64,000 bases of DNA, from contig NC_066312.1 of the NCBI RefSeq assembly GCF_905404315.1, forward strand, positions 7,241,001 through 7,305,000, in the 5' to 3' direction. Shown here in pieces: positions 11,800 to 25,900 of this stretch (position 1 is its first letter; each line of letters opens with the position of its first letter). Both the position numbers and the translations under genes were made by a program. The notes beneath the pieces are model-generated. The model had not been told where the DNA came from, did no database searches, and saw only the letters and a program-made list of their open reading frames with translations. Source of the DNA: Leptidea sinapis. Taxonomy: Eukaryota; Arthropoda; Insecta; Lepidoptera; Pieridae.

Positions 11800-11910
11800 G
11801 TAACCTTTCGGGAAGCCCATTTCTATATAATATATTATTTTATTATGGCCGTAATTCTATAAGGAAATAAAAAATACCTAGGTTCGATATATAGGACATA
11901 CTCTAAAAAA
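11800..11910. repeat. Repeat C, second copy
   Basis: This is a shorter version of 8480-8660, lacking about 60 internal bases. Confidence 0.6.
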
Positions 11911-11939
11911 AGGTATCCTATCTACCTATCTTTAACTTT

Positions 11940-12110
11940 TCAGCAGGACTTTGCACTTGCACAAAAACTACCTAAGCTTGGCTAGAAATCGATGTTACTA
12001 TATAAGAACTAAAGACTGGCCCTCGTCTAGTCCAGATTTTAACCTCGTGGACTACATCCTAGCTCTACAAAGCGCGGGTCAGGTGTTCTTGTACTTGTAG
12101 GCTAGATGGC
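11940..12110 (+). mobile_element. Decayed mariner-like transposase fragment
   Basis: Broken frames read QQDFALAQKLPKLARN-like and IRTKDWPSSSPDFNLVDYIL, matching the catalytic region of mariner-like transposases. No ends were found. Confidence 0.5.
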
Positions 12111-12389
12111 GTTAAATTTGTAAGAAATGTTCATTTAAATTGCCCGAACACGTCGGACGGCCGAGTAAATAATATTATGTCAAACGATTATAATATAGAA
12201 AAATTTCATGTCACCGAAACTTATACTTCCCTTTAAAGTGTATCCTTTTCTTTACCCCTGACAGTGTTTGAAGATAAATTAGTAAATCAGTTGAGTATTT
12301 TACTCCCTCGTTTACATCAAGAAACAAGTAAAAATCTTGTTTTATACTAAGCTTGTAGAATACTAATTTGTTTTTAACATGTATTGCAA

Positions 12390-13550
12390 TTGTCTGAAAC
12401 ATTCTTGCGTTCACACTGTGTTGCCAACAAGTTTTTATACAAGTATAAAACACATTTGCGTTCATATATTCATCTGAGACATGTTTGATACAGTCTGATA
12501 CAATGACAGCGTTCACACGAACATATAACATACATGTTTTTAACAAGTATTGTTAATTTTATTGAAGTTTATAATACTTATTAAAACAAGTTTTATACTC
12601 TATCCATGCTTGGTGGATATATTCTTAAACATTTACCGGACAGACCGCTTTTTTTTGTGGAAAAGAAGAAGATAAATGGAGTGGTCAAAGATATAAGCTT
12701 TATTAGCAATATTTATCTCGGCTAATATTAAGATATTCTTTCGATACTTTTATAAACGTCTCGCAAGCATTAGTAATGCATTAACTTCATTTTGCCTTTG
12801 ATATCTGATGCAAATACAAAGAAGAATATGAGTCGCAAGTAGCTAGAAATCTCAAATAAACAGCCAACAAAAAAAAAGCGCGTACGCCTTCCTTCAAAGC
12901 CGGCAACGCTCCTGTGATTCCTCTGGTGGAAAGAGAATGTGTGCGGCGGTGATCGCGTATCACCAGGTGACCCGTGCGTGCGCTCGTTTGTCCTTCTTTT
13001 CCATTTCTCTTCTTCTTCTTCTGCTAAGAAAGGTATGGTGCAACTTTTTGAAGCAAATTCTCCAAATGTACTGGTCTCATTCTAACAAAATTTATGAATC
13101 CACTTCTGTGTTCTATTCTTAAATCATTCAATAAGGAACGATAGGCCCTTTCTTGCTGTCGTCTCCTCAAAAATGATGACGAACAGTACTTGCGTGGTTT
13201 TCTTGAATTTCCTTCATGATGTATGATGTACAAGTATACTGCACTCATAAAGCAAACATCCACAGTACCTCACTTTCTATTGTCTATACCAGAAGTCAAT
13301 TGTATTGTCGAATTCATTAACTTGTGCACTGACATGTCTTAAATAAGTTTAGCTGCAAGCCTACAACAAGTAAAAAACATTAGATCATATACATGTAGAC
13401 AACTAATAGGTCACAAACAATTTCATCAGACAAGTTTCATACAAATATTGTCTTCAACAATTTTTATGTTTGTGTATTTTGAAAACTTGTATCTGTAATT
13501 TGCATGAAACATGTCAAATACGTGTACAATACCTTGGTGTAAACGAAGGG
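12390..13550 (-). mobile_element. Harbinger-like transposon remnant
   Basis: The minus-strand frame 13263-13024 reads FLRRRQQERAYRSLLNDLRI and GFINFVRMRPVHLENLLQKV, resembling the N-terminus of insect PIF/Harbinger nucleases (HARBI1-type). The catalytic part is absent. Both sides carry CAAGT/ACATGTTT-rich sequence, perhaps subterminal repeats. Confidence 0.5.
12867..13005 (+). mobile_element. CR1 LINE 3' end fragment
   Basis: It carries GCCGGCAACGCTCCTGTGAT and GCGGCGGTGATC.CGTATCAC, matching the CR1 3' region at 51180-51300. Confidence 0.75.
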
Positions 13551-13674
13551 TTAGCGTGATAGTGTAACAAACAAACGAACTCGAACTCATATTTTTAATA
13601 TTAGTTAGGATGCCGAGATAGATTTAAGAGTGCCACACGTTTTTTTCTCTATAATTGACAATTTTCAACAGTGT

Positions 13675-13941
13675 TCATTCCAAGGCAGCCGCTCCTGATA
13701 TGATCTCAATAAGTTCCCTCGTGATGACAGCTTGTCTTGTCCTATTGAACAGCAAGGTGAGTTTCTTAATCATCTCATCCGCATTCTTGGTTGCGTTGTC
13801 CATTGCTGACATTCTAGCTGATTGCTCGGACGCTGCACCTTCTTTCAATACATAGTAAAGCAAAGCGGCTAGAGTCCATTCGGAATAGCACTCCAGTTGG
13901 TCTTGATCCACATCATCAAAAGCATTCATGTTTGGCGCTGT
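13675..13941 (-). CDS. ATP synthase gamma, terminal exon
   Basis: The acceptor is TAATTTCAG. The exon encodes TAPNMNAFDDVDQDQLECYS, continues with LLYYVLKEGAASEQSARM and MDNATKNADEM, and ends with RQAVITRELIEIISGAAALE and TGA. This is the most conserved part of the family. An ATTAAA (minus strand, 13599-13594) about 75 bases past the stop could be the polyadenylation signal. Confidence 0.95.
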   Translation of the reverse strand, partial: TAPNMNAFDDVDQDQLECYSEWTLAALLYYVLKEGAASEQSARMSAMDNATKNADEMIKKLTLLFNRTRQAVITRELIEIISGAAALE

Positions 13942-16900
13942 CTGAAATTACATTTCGCTTAGGACTGAACTGTATAAATACCACTGAACTGGCTGTTTCA
14001 TATGTTTGACAGCCAATTTTTGTGCCTATTTGAAGCGCTACTCGCGAGCGTCCAGAGAACTAATTTTGACGTATAATACAAATGGCTGCGAAGGAACGTA
14101 CAATACTCTGAAGTATTTTTGCATTTTGAATTAATTTCGTTTCTTTTTCCGTGTTATTAATTATACTTCAAGAATCAACGTAATAAAGTACATATTTTTT
14201 TTGAAAATAGTTTTAGTAACGCAGACTCTCGCTACATGGCCAACAGCGCCACAATGGCGAATATCAAACAGGCACAAAAGTACTTTGACAGTCACCAGTT
14301 CAGTGGTATATAGTAGAGGCAGTGGGAATAAGGAACCTCGCAAATACACATTGCTGCTTGTAATAACTGTCGCATAGAAATCTATGGTCAAACGAAATAT
14401 CGTAGGTTATATTACGCTAGTATTTTAGTTTTATGAGCTGTTGTGATTCCTAAACAGATTATAGATATAATTTTAATTAAAAAAAATATTCTCCAATTCG
14501 TAATTTTCAACTAGTTCGTTGTTGAGATATTATAAAATATTATATGTTGATTGTCTATACGATACTATTACAATAGATAGTAGATACGATAGTTTCGATT
14601 TTCATACAACCTACATGCCAGCCGTGATATTTTTTTAAAAAAGCTTTCAAAAAGACAACAATTTAATTGCACGATTTTGATCATTGAAGTTATATTTTTG
14701 TTAGGTTTAGTATACAAAGTATGCATACCGGGGACGAAAGTGCGATTCCACTGCAAAGGTGTAGTGAGCCCTCGGCGTGGAATGTTGTATCGTGCGTACA
14801 AATTGCATCCTCGTAGAAATTGGTGAACAATGTACTATTTTGTGTGAATAAAATTATACAACCCAGACCCACTAACACAAACTGTTAGAGAATTCTATTG
14901 TTATGTTATTATTGTGAATTGTATTGTAATAATTATAAATTAAATTTTGACCTAATGCATATTTTGATTTCTTTTATATTGTGTGATATGGGGAGTTAAG
15001 GATAAAAATATTTTAGTATAGTATAACGTAACCAGGCTAACGTATTTAATTATGCTTATTTTTGATAATAGTACTTCCTGATCTTTGGTAATCCATTGTA
15101 AAGCAACTTTCACGCACATTTTGATTTGGTCTGTTTAAATAAACCGACATGCTTTTTATAATAAGTCTAAAACACGGAATAGAAAATACAAATGGAAGCA
15201 GTTATTACGAATGTGTCACAATTGATATAACAGTTGCGTGCGAATATGAACTCTTTGTCAATAGCATGCATACTAAATTGGAGTTATTTGGAGTTACAGC
15301 TTTCTCTGGCATTGAAAAGACGAAGGTGTTCATTAGGTTTTCGCATAGATTATCTCTACCAGAGATACAGCAAGTTAGAAAAGGAAAGCGACTCATTACA
15401 CGCTTTATATTAGCTGCACTTGTATGTTTGTGTGTATGTATGTAACTGACTCCTTTAGACGCGATTTTAACCCACTTTAAACGGCCAGATTTCATTCGAA
15501 CTTTAGATTTAGATTTAACTTTAGATTTATCGAGGACCGATGACAATACACTAATTTGATAAGATTACTCCATTATTCAATTTGCAAAATGAGAATTTTG
15601 CCAATTTAGATAATTTTTAAATAAATAAATCAGTGATTTATAGCGCTTATTAGTGTAAGCGCCATCTAGTAATTTATTGTAAACTACAATTGGAACCGCG
15701 CCACATTTCAAGACAGTTCCTCATAATTATAGTATCAAATACGTTTAGAAGCGAATAGATGGCGGTGACTTTTTATTTAACGCCATCTAGCAGCATTTTA
15801 ATAAACTCTTAAGGTAATTATGAAATGATATCATGGAACGTAGGCGTGTATACAAATGATTCGGTAATGATGAATTAATGTTTTTATTTATGAAAAGATG
15901 CCACTGTTTAATTAATTTGTTTCCATTTTCAATTATTAATCAGTGATTTAACTGAGCTAATTATTATAAGAACTAGTTCGGTGATCTCCGGCTAGCTGAA
16001 TTAAGTGATCTTTTCAATACAATTAAAATATTTTTATTCGCAAATACATATTAAAATTCCTTCATTCAATCTAAAAAAATTAACAAAAAAAGTGAAAAAT
16101 AAATTATTATTTATTAAGTCATTATTAAGTTATTTAGTTTAAAAAAACTAAAAAAACGCTTTATATTAAATTCAACTAAAAAATAGAAAATAAATTTTAA
16201 TAAATTTAAATTGAAAATAGTGTAAACAAAAAATATATTTCACTATAAAAAAAGCGTGGGATTAAGTATTATTAAAATTAGAATTCTTCTATTATTTATT
16301 TTTAACTATTATTTAATTTTATAGAAAAGGAGGACAAATGAGTCACCTTGTGTTAAGTGATCAGCGCCCTCCACATACTCTTGCAATACTAGAGGAATCA
16401 CAGGAGCGTTGCTGGCTTTTAAGGAAGGTTCCTTTTTTAAGGTACCCATGTTATATAGGACCGGAAATACCGCACAAGAAAGTTCATTCCACAGCTTTGG
16501 TCGTAATAGAACGTTCCTTGAAAGCCGCACTGTGGAGTAAAGCCACACATCCAGATGGTGGGGACGATATCCCAATTTGTGGCGTGTCATGTGTTGTGTA
16601 GCTCTATTGTTACTGAAACCGATTGTGATTAACAAGTCGTAAATAATCAACCACGTTTGAGCAGAAGCTTAGTTCGTAAGTATTTTGAATATTAAATCAC
16701 AAGTTAAAGCACACACTGACAAACCAAAATTGGTCAAACATTATTGGGCTGTACGATCGTCTATATGCTAGTATATTCTAGCAGCCTTATTCATAATAAA
16801 ACGCTTTTCGAAGGTATAAAGCTATATAAGTTAAAACGTATTTTAAGCCTATCGAACGTTCGATAAAATTCCTTATTCATATTCGTTAGATAAATCTCCC

Positions 16901-19900
16901 ATAACTAATACGTCTCTATAGTACGCAATGTTGCTATTTCGTACAAAAAAACATGATTTTAACTAATTTAATGAGGAACTGTCAATGGAAACAGTCATCT
17001 TTTCAATCGTTCGAGTCGTATAATTATAGAATATCCATTACCTCAATTTTATACTTGTTGAAAAATGGAATAACTGTCAATTCATATTTGACTGGTGTGA
17101 AATATTTATTGTAAAATATTTCCCCAACATCATACTTATATCCGGACTCAGCAATAGCGGCGGCCATTACTGAAGCATCTGCAAATACCGGAGCGATTCT
17201 TCCGATCTGCAAACGAAATATAAAATATCAATTATTATTTCATCGAACTGCACACTACGTAGCTTAATTTTTGGTAAGAATACATCTTAAGAGGGTCCTT
17301 CCCTATCGTCAACGAGAACATGACCGAAGAGCACGTTATTTCATCCAACGCATACCGCCTATTGAAGACAAGAAGGAGAAAGCGATAATATTAACCGAAA
17401 AATAGTACTTATGCTGAAATTCCATAAAACTTCGTCCAGGAAATATATAGTGTTTTTGAGTAAACCTTACAAATTTGTACAATAAATGTTTGTGCTATTG
17501 AATTTCCATTACATGCGCGAGATTTCTATGGCAATAATTGTTCTTCACATTGACAATTTATGAGTGCATTATGACCTGAGAAGAACGGGGGCATAAAACT
17601 CAGCGGGCCTTTTTTTTCTTCATAAAATATATGGTTAGATCGTGCAATTACACTTATCTATATTATATATTATGGAAACCCATTGGAAATGGCAGAGAAT
17701 ATAACAAAAATTAAAGGAAAAATAAATTACGAGCGATCTGAGGTAAGAAGTGAATAAGGGGGTGTTCGTGTCTCAATTTCCCGCAAAACTACTAGTCCTA
17801 CAGAAAAAAGTCAAATGGCAAAGTTTAAGGTAATAAAGAATCTACAATTTTGTTTTCACACATTTTTCACGGAACCTCAAAATTTGTGAAAAATTCAAAA
17901 AAACAAGTAAGTATTTTGTTTTTATTTTATTTATAACAAAAAAAATGAAATTTGGAGAGAAGTTACCTTTTTATGTCCCAAATACACTGTAAGCTGTAGG
18001 TAAATTAATATTTGTATTTAAATATTTAATTTATATATTATTTTGACTCAAATATCTAAAAAAAACCCTTATTTTCAATTAAAAATTGACCCGTCAAAAT
18101 ATCAGCTTTCAAAAAAATTATTCAAGCCCATCTACTTCTTGCCGGTTAACGGTCGTGCCCAATACACTATCTACAGATAGATATAAATTACTACTTTCTA
18201 CTGTGAGTAATTAGCTGTCAATAGTCTGAAGCTGTCCCAATATAACCGATAAGTCGTTCTTATCGCATTATATTGAGACGCGTGAATTGCAAATTCCATA
18301 CAAACTTCTATCGCTGGTAAGCTATACGTCTTTCCAATGACAGACAGCGTGTACGGATAAGGTGAGTCACCGTCGATAAGTTTAGGGACAGAAAAGTCAA
18401 CGATAGTTACGATTTTTATCTCAAGTAGGGAGTACTTACGTAGGGGCCGTAAATGTGTGACTGAGGTAATCCGGCCAAACTGGGCTAGTTTGTGCTGCCG
18501 TTGTGACTTGTGTGATATGAATCTGCCACTTCGAAAAACTCTTAGTCGCCTCTTACGACATCCAAGGGGTTGGGACTTTCATATTATTATAACGCCCCGG
18601 AGATGCACAGGACATGCCATGGTATAACGGACATAATGAAGTGCCGCAACGAAAGTTGAGTATTTCCTTGGTGTACTCCAATATCAGCACGAAATAAAAT
18701 TACGGATTGTAATACGAAGCTGCATCTATCTATCGAGGATCTAGTACTTTATAAACAGCTTGATCTTTTAGCGTTGCGTAAAGATATCACGTTATATTTG
18801 TGTCTTTTACCACGTACATCAAGCGGGGATTTTAACTTGCGATTTCTTATGATATATACAGTCGTGGACAACTAATTAGGGACACTCTGTAGTTAAACCA
18901 ATTTGTGAATTTATTTTTTATTTTCCAACGAGACTAAACAAGATTTTATATCCCTTACATTTAAGTATAATTAGTCATTTATGTGCCCGATTATACAAAC
19001 AATAACAACTTCCTAAACCTTAAAACTCTTTACAGTATAGCTGATCGATTATCACAGTGCTATTTGATCAAAAAATGCTGGCTGATCAATTAATTAGGGA
19101 CACTGAGATATTACGTACTATTTTCAAAATCTGAATCTCAATATTTTTTTATTTCTTCTCCTATTGTTCCGTGGTAGTTTTGTCGGCAATCAAGATTATT
19201 AATTTTAAGTTTTGAGAACTATTTTGAAGAAAAATGGGCAAAAATAAAAGTTGCGATACATAACTACGAAAAATCATCGTGAAGTTTGTCGAGCGTGGTT
19301 GGTCATACCGAGGGATAGCAGAATATTTAAGAAACTATGGTGTGCAATGCAGTGCAACATTTCAGGCACAACAACACAGCTTTAAATGTGTCCAGATAAA
19401 AAGGATCAAGAAAAACAAATCCGCAAGAAGATAGAAAGATAACCAGGTTCCATCTCCCTATTATATGGACGTTTCAGCATGATAACGACCAGAAACATAC
19501 CACCCGTTCAGTCAAGTCGTTTCATAACAGTCAGTCGGTATCAGTGCTAGATTGGCCAGCAAATAGCCCGGACCTCAACCCAATCGAGCACCTTTGGCAT
19601 GAAATCAAGAAAAAAGTTGCCACTTATCGTACCACATTTTTAGAAGAACTTAATGCAGCTTTTTGTGATGCATGGGCAAACATTCCTGTCGAAACATGTG
19701 AGAAACTGATCATGTCTATGCCACATCGGTGTCTAGCGATAATAACTAACAAAGGTTTTGCTACTGGGTACTGAATTTTACACGTAATAAAATGGAGTTG
19801 TTAAAGAAATTAAAATACTGCAGATTACTAGTTTTGTTTAACTCTATTTTTCATATTACTTTACTTTCCTAAATTAAATGTCCAGCTACAGAATTATACC

Positions 19901-22900
19901 TTAAATTGAATAAGGTTAAAGGTTATTTTTTTAATCTTTTATTTATTGGACCAATGTATGCAAATAATAGTTACTGAGAAATCAATAGGGTTTTATATTT
20001 ATATGTACATAACCGGTTATTTCTCTTCACTATCTTGAATGTCCCTAATTAGTTGACCACGACTGTATATATAATGAAAATGGTCTTTGTTTGTGGCTTA
20101 ATCACGCCTTAACCATTGATTGTATCGACATAAAACTACCACCATTCGATGTGAAATTTATCTTAAGACGGTTTATGGTTACGTGTTTATTTATTTCCTT
20201 TCAAAATTCGCCCAGCAAAGCGGGCGGGAAAGGCTAGTGACTTATAAACGTAAAAGTCTTGTAAATATTATGACAATTTTTAATATAAAGAGATAAACTT
20301 ACATCCTTGACATTAATTAGCATCCTATCACTGAATTCTCGTCTCAGCATAGCTCTAGACTTGTCGCCGATACAAACAATCCTGTTCGTCGGTCCTTCAC
20401 CTTTTCTTTCGCTCATCTCGCGACGTATCCGGCGAGATACTCCACTGTGCACCCCACCACAGAGACCTACAAAATAGAACAAAGATTGAGAACCATTGGA
20501 AATCCCAGCGGATACTCCTTAGGGAGTGCCGCTTGCGCCTTTCTCTCCCAAAGAGAAGGTAGCCTTCGATGAAGGCTTAGAGGGCACTTGCCCAAAGCCA
20601 ACTACAGGTGGTGTTTAGTAGGTAGGCACTTAGGGTTTACGTAAGTCCCACATAGCCAAAGCAGACTTAGGCTGCGTTGGTAGGCATGAGCATTCACCAC
20701 CTCCCATCGTTATCCAGGAGGGTAGCCCTTTCCCTTTGCCTGGGCGCAAAAAAAAGAACCATCGTACTACATCGGACTATAAATATCAGTCCGCAAAGGG
20801 TTCCAAAGTAAATAAAGATAATATTATAATTATATTATGTTTTAAATGTTCCATAGAGTAAAACTTATTTTTTTATTATATATATAATGTTAATATATGT
20901 TCACATAATGGTCACGCTTATTAAAAAATTAACGAAACATCGGAATAAATAAACACCTGATGTAATCTTTACTGAATAATGTTAAAACTATTGTATTTTA
21001 TTTGAATGTATGAAATTTGCCTCAAAAATGGTACTATCGACAAGATAAATCGTGATTTTCCTACAGTCATAATAAACATGAACATGAAGTGAAGTAAATA
21101 CTGCCAGAGATCTAGGAATTTTAATTGACACTAGACTTTCATTCAAACCACATATACGAGGGGCGGTCAAAAAGTTCGCGGAATGGCGGGGTTGGCGGGG
21201 GTGAGGTCGCTCCTCCAGGTAGCCGCTACTTGAGTAACTCATAATTACTATATATGCCAATTTCTAGCCTAATTGGGTCATTAGCTTTCGAGTTACAAAC
21301 GAGTGAACAAGTAAATCGGGAACAAACTAGCCACTATGGAGAAAATTGAACATCGCGCCGTCGTAAAGTTCCTCACCAAACAAGGAAAAACGCCTCAAAC
21401 TATTTTGCAAGAGATGTTAGCTGTTTACGGAGACTCTGCTCCTGGTAAAACCATGATTTACAAATGGCACGGCCTTTTCAAGCAAGGAAGGGAGTCAATT
21501 GAAGATGATCCTCGACCTGGACGGCCCATTGAGGCCACTACGCCGGAAATCATTGAAAAAGTTGAAAAACATGTATTGGAAGACGGAAGGTTGAAGAAGA
21601 AACAACTTGCAGCATCAGTTGGAGTATCAGAAACCACAATTTTAAATATTCTTCATCAACATCTTGGCATGAGTAAAGTGTGTTCAAGGTGGGTCCCGAG
21701 AATGCTCACGCCGCTGCAAAAACGTGAGCGCGTCAACTGTTCCCGCGAGTATTTGGACCGCTGTGGAGAAGTTAGGGAAGAAATTATGGCCCGAATTGTA
21801 ACCGGTGATGAAACTTGGGTTCACCACTATGAGCCTGAGTCAAAGCAGGAGTCGATGCAGTGGCACAAAAAAGGCACACCACCCCCAAAAAAATTTAAAG
21901 TGTCGCAATCGGCCGGAAAGATCATGGCGACTATTTTTTGGGATACTGAAGGTATTCTTTTGATCGATTATAAAGAACGTGGTGTTTCTATAACGGGAGA
22001 GTACTACGCTTCCCTATTGGACCGATTAAAAGAAGCTATTAAAGAAAAAAGAAGAGGAAAACTGACAAAAGGTGTACTCCTTTTGCACGACAACGCGCCC
22101 GTTCACACGAGTCATGTTGCGACGGCTGCCATTCATCGATGCGGTTTTGAACAACTACGCCATCCACCCTACAGTCCAGACCTGGCCCCTAGCGATTTTT
22201 ATTTATTCCCAAAGATGAAGAAAGAGCTGCGTGGAAAAAAATTTAGAGACGATGATGAAGTCAAGTCGGCGATTTCGGCGTATTTTGACGCCCAAGACAA
22301 AACCTATTTTTTCGACGGTATTAATAAGTTATATGCCAGATCCCAAAAATGTATTCGTGTTAAGGGGGAATATATTGAAAAGGAAAAATAACATAATGTA
22401 TCATTTCATCTTTTTTCCCAGTCATTCCGCGAACTTTTTGACCTCCCCTCGTAGATGAAGTTGTTGGAAAGGCGACGAAAATGGTTGGGTTTATTAAGCG
22501 TACTTCAAAAGATTTTAAACAGATTAATTCTGTCACGTGTTTATACAATGCATTTGTTCGGTCGCATTTGGAATATGCTTGTGTGATTTGGGACCCCTTT
22601 TACAAAATTCATGTTGATAGGTTGGAAAAAATACAACGGCCTTTTACTCGATTTCTGGTATACAAAGACACAAAACATAGCGGTTCACGTTTACCATACA
22701 GCCACAGGCTAAATATTTTTAAATTAAAATCTCTCGAAAATCGTCGTCGTATTCAAGATTTGCTATTTTTATTTAAATTATGTAATGGTATTGTTAGTGC
22801 CCCAGAAATATTACGACAAAATGATTTCAATATACCCCGTCCCGGTGCAAGGCTTATTAATCGTGAATTCTTTCATCTTGCTATTCCGAGAACTAATATT

Positions 22901-25900
22901 GGTCTTCACTCTCCACTGCAGCGCTCTATGAGATCATTTAATGAGCTCCTTAATAATAATTTTGACTCCATGGATATGTTTGGGATGTCGGTGCTACAAT
23001 TTATAATAGTTTTTAATTATATATATGGTCTGTTCGCTTTGCTCATATTCAACATAAGAAATAATTTGTATTTTTAACATTTATTAATCTTTAAATTACT
23101 TTGCGTTTTTTGTACTAACATTATCTTTAATAATACAACAGAGCTGTACATACCTGTAAGAAAGCTATTCTGTTCATAATGTTCGTTTTATATTTTTCTT
23201 ATTTTTGTTTAGTTTAGAATAGCTTGTTGGTGTGTCTATTATAAATAAATAAATAAATAAACATATACTACACATCCCCATTATCTTTGGACCTCGCTGG
23301 AACGTGAAGCCCCCTCCCGTCTCTGTTTCATCCCTTCGCGCTCGTCCTGTTGCTTCAGTACGGTTTGCAGTTTCATTACCGTAAGGTGAACCTTATGTAC
23401 TTACATGACATGATGTTTTCGTGCTATCACTGCTTTGTTTTTGAAGTTTTCATTTGACATTGACTTTTGTTGTTAGTACTTCTGTAGTTGTGTCGCTATA
23501 ATAGAACTAGACTTTTTTTTACAAAAATACAACACCTATCTATATCAACATCAATCTATAACTCTCAAATAAATAGTTGTTTATTTATTACTAATAATAT
23601 CCTAGTGATGCTTGTTTTGCACACCGTAAAGGTTACTGTTTGTTTGTAATGTATCATTCGAGCTCTTGGCTCAAGTGTGCTTTATTTCTTCTCATAACGT
23701 CAGTAGAGGTTGTGTGTGCTTAATTAATAATTAGGATCCCATTAAATTGGGTTTTCTTTGTCTTCTTCTTCTTCTTAACGTGCCGTCTCCTTGCGAAGGT
23801 TGGCAATCATTAGGGCAATTTCAACTTTCGACACAGCTGCTCTAAATAAAGATCTTGTGTTCTTCCCAAACCATTGGCGCAAGTTTTTAAGCCACGATAT
23901 CCTTCTGCGGCCAGGCCTCCTCCTGCCTGCCACTTTCCCTTGCATGATTAGTTGAAGGAGTTCATATTGTATATTGTAACATGTAATTGTCGATAAATAA
24001 ATGGGATTTTTCGTTGTCCCACTGCATTCTAGTTATTGAAAATCGTGAGTGAATGTCGCTTGCGACATACTCGCGCGACAACGCGACGTGGAGTCACTTA
24101 CTTGTAATGTGTATCAGATCTCAAAAAGGGATTCGTTAAAAAACCGACAGTCGAGTATATATATTACAAACATACGTCGATCTATACCTTAACAAAGCAA
24201 CGATGTGACATCATCGACGTTTGGTCTAAAGATAATATAACCGTATATTTAGGTCTAAATTCGCTTTAACATACACATTTATTGTAACTGTTACCATTTT
24301 ATAAGACACTAAGTCCAACAATTGTCATACAATCTTTTTCGTGCAAATGTAAATCTGTTTTTATGATTTTAAAATGACATGTCATGAATCAATTTTGTCG
24401 ATGGCACTACTACCTACTCTGATGTGGTAAGACAGTGGCCTGCTTTTTCTTCAGTATATATTACTTCTATAACAAATATTATTTAAGACGTAATAAGACT
24501 TATAACTCTTCCATATTACGACACATCGGCGAGAAAGTTTATGTGGCCTTGGTCGGTCTTTATATTTTTTTTTTGTCTTACATGAGTTCTATAAATAATT
24601 TATATGAAGACTGGATACTTAATTTAATTTTTTTTTTCAGACTAGATAGGAGTTGGCTGTTTTTCTGGCTGGCTCAGCTATTTCGCTGTGTTAGTTATTG
24701 TGACTGTGTAAGATTCGTCTCTTAGACCTGTACCAATAAATTGGACCACCGGCCGAAAATACAATCCGCGTTGATTTTTTTTATGGAATAGCAGGACACA
24801 CTAGTATACGGGTCACCTGGTGTTGAGTGATCACCGCCACCCACATTCTCTTGCAACACCGGAGGAATCATAGGAGCGTTGCCGGCCTTTAATGAAGTTG
24901 TACGCGCTTATTTTGAAGGTGCCCATGTCTTATCGTCCCAGAAACACCGCACAAGGAAGCCCATTCCACAGCTTTGTAATACGTGGAAAAAGCTCAATGA
25001 AAACCGCACTGTGGAGGACCGCCACACATCCAGATGGTGGGGATGATATCCTAACTGGCCTGTCGTGCGAGGGTGGAATTCGGTGGCAGGAATCAGGTTA
25101 AACGGCTCTTCGCTTGATTGACTTATCGGAACTTTGTTTAAACATTTAAATTGTGGAAGACAGATCGAGGACACTCAACAACTAACCAATAAGTCGATCA
25201 CTGACCTGCTCGTACGAACAAATAAAAAGTATAATGGGTCTCAATATCTCGAATACTCTGCGACAAAAGTGACGGGAGCTTGGTGATAAGCCGGTGATGT
25301 TTTTTCAGGACAAAAACAACCTTCATTAATGAGGTTGAGGACGAGAAAGATTTAATAATTATTTGTACACTGACCATAATGTTTATTTATCTATTAAAGC
25401 CTATTACAATATTCAGCAGTGGGAGGCTCCGTTGCACCGGATGCCGACTAGATTATAGGTACTACAATGGCGCTTATTTGCGTCGTGAAGCAGTAATATG
25501 TAAGCATCGTGTTTCGGTCTGAAGGGCGCCGTAGCTAGTGAAATTACTGTGCAAATGAGACTTGACAACTTATGTCTCAAGGTGACGAGCACAGTTTTGG
25601 GTTTTTCAATAATCCTGAACGACACGGTGTTGTAATGGGCAGGGCGTATCAATTACCATTGTTGATTTTACAAATTCTTATTACGATTTCAGTTTACTTT
25701 TTTTCCGTATTACATTACCAATACTTGGTAACTTTCTATATTTATTGGCACACACTTATAATCTCTTCGTCTGGTATTTATTGAACGCTGAAGTTTGGAT
25801 AAGCCAACCACTACAAAATAATGGAGTTTTCTATAAAACTACTTCAATAAGAATTCGCTATATAAATGGTCTATACCATGTCAATGAACTTGTAATTTTT

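Larger units (their letters stand above)
20986..23264 (+). mobile_element. LINE fragment, right copy, interrupted by mariner
   Basis: This is the duplicate of 590-1560, split at a TA by the mariner. Flanks 20986-21156 and 22452-23264 rejoin perfectly. The terminal TAAA tract has two more units here than in the left copy. Confidence 0.85.

Noticed and set aside
12211..12546. 111-codon minus-strand frame
   Set aside because: It overlaps the Harbinger remnant's repetitive flank and has no recognisable domain.
15149..15445. 98-codon plus-strand frame in the gamma intron
   Set aside because: No domain, no splice signals and ordinary intron composition; it ends near a common repeat.
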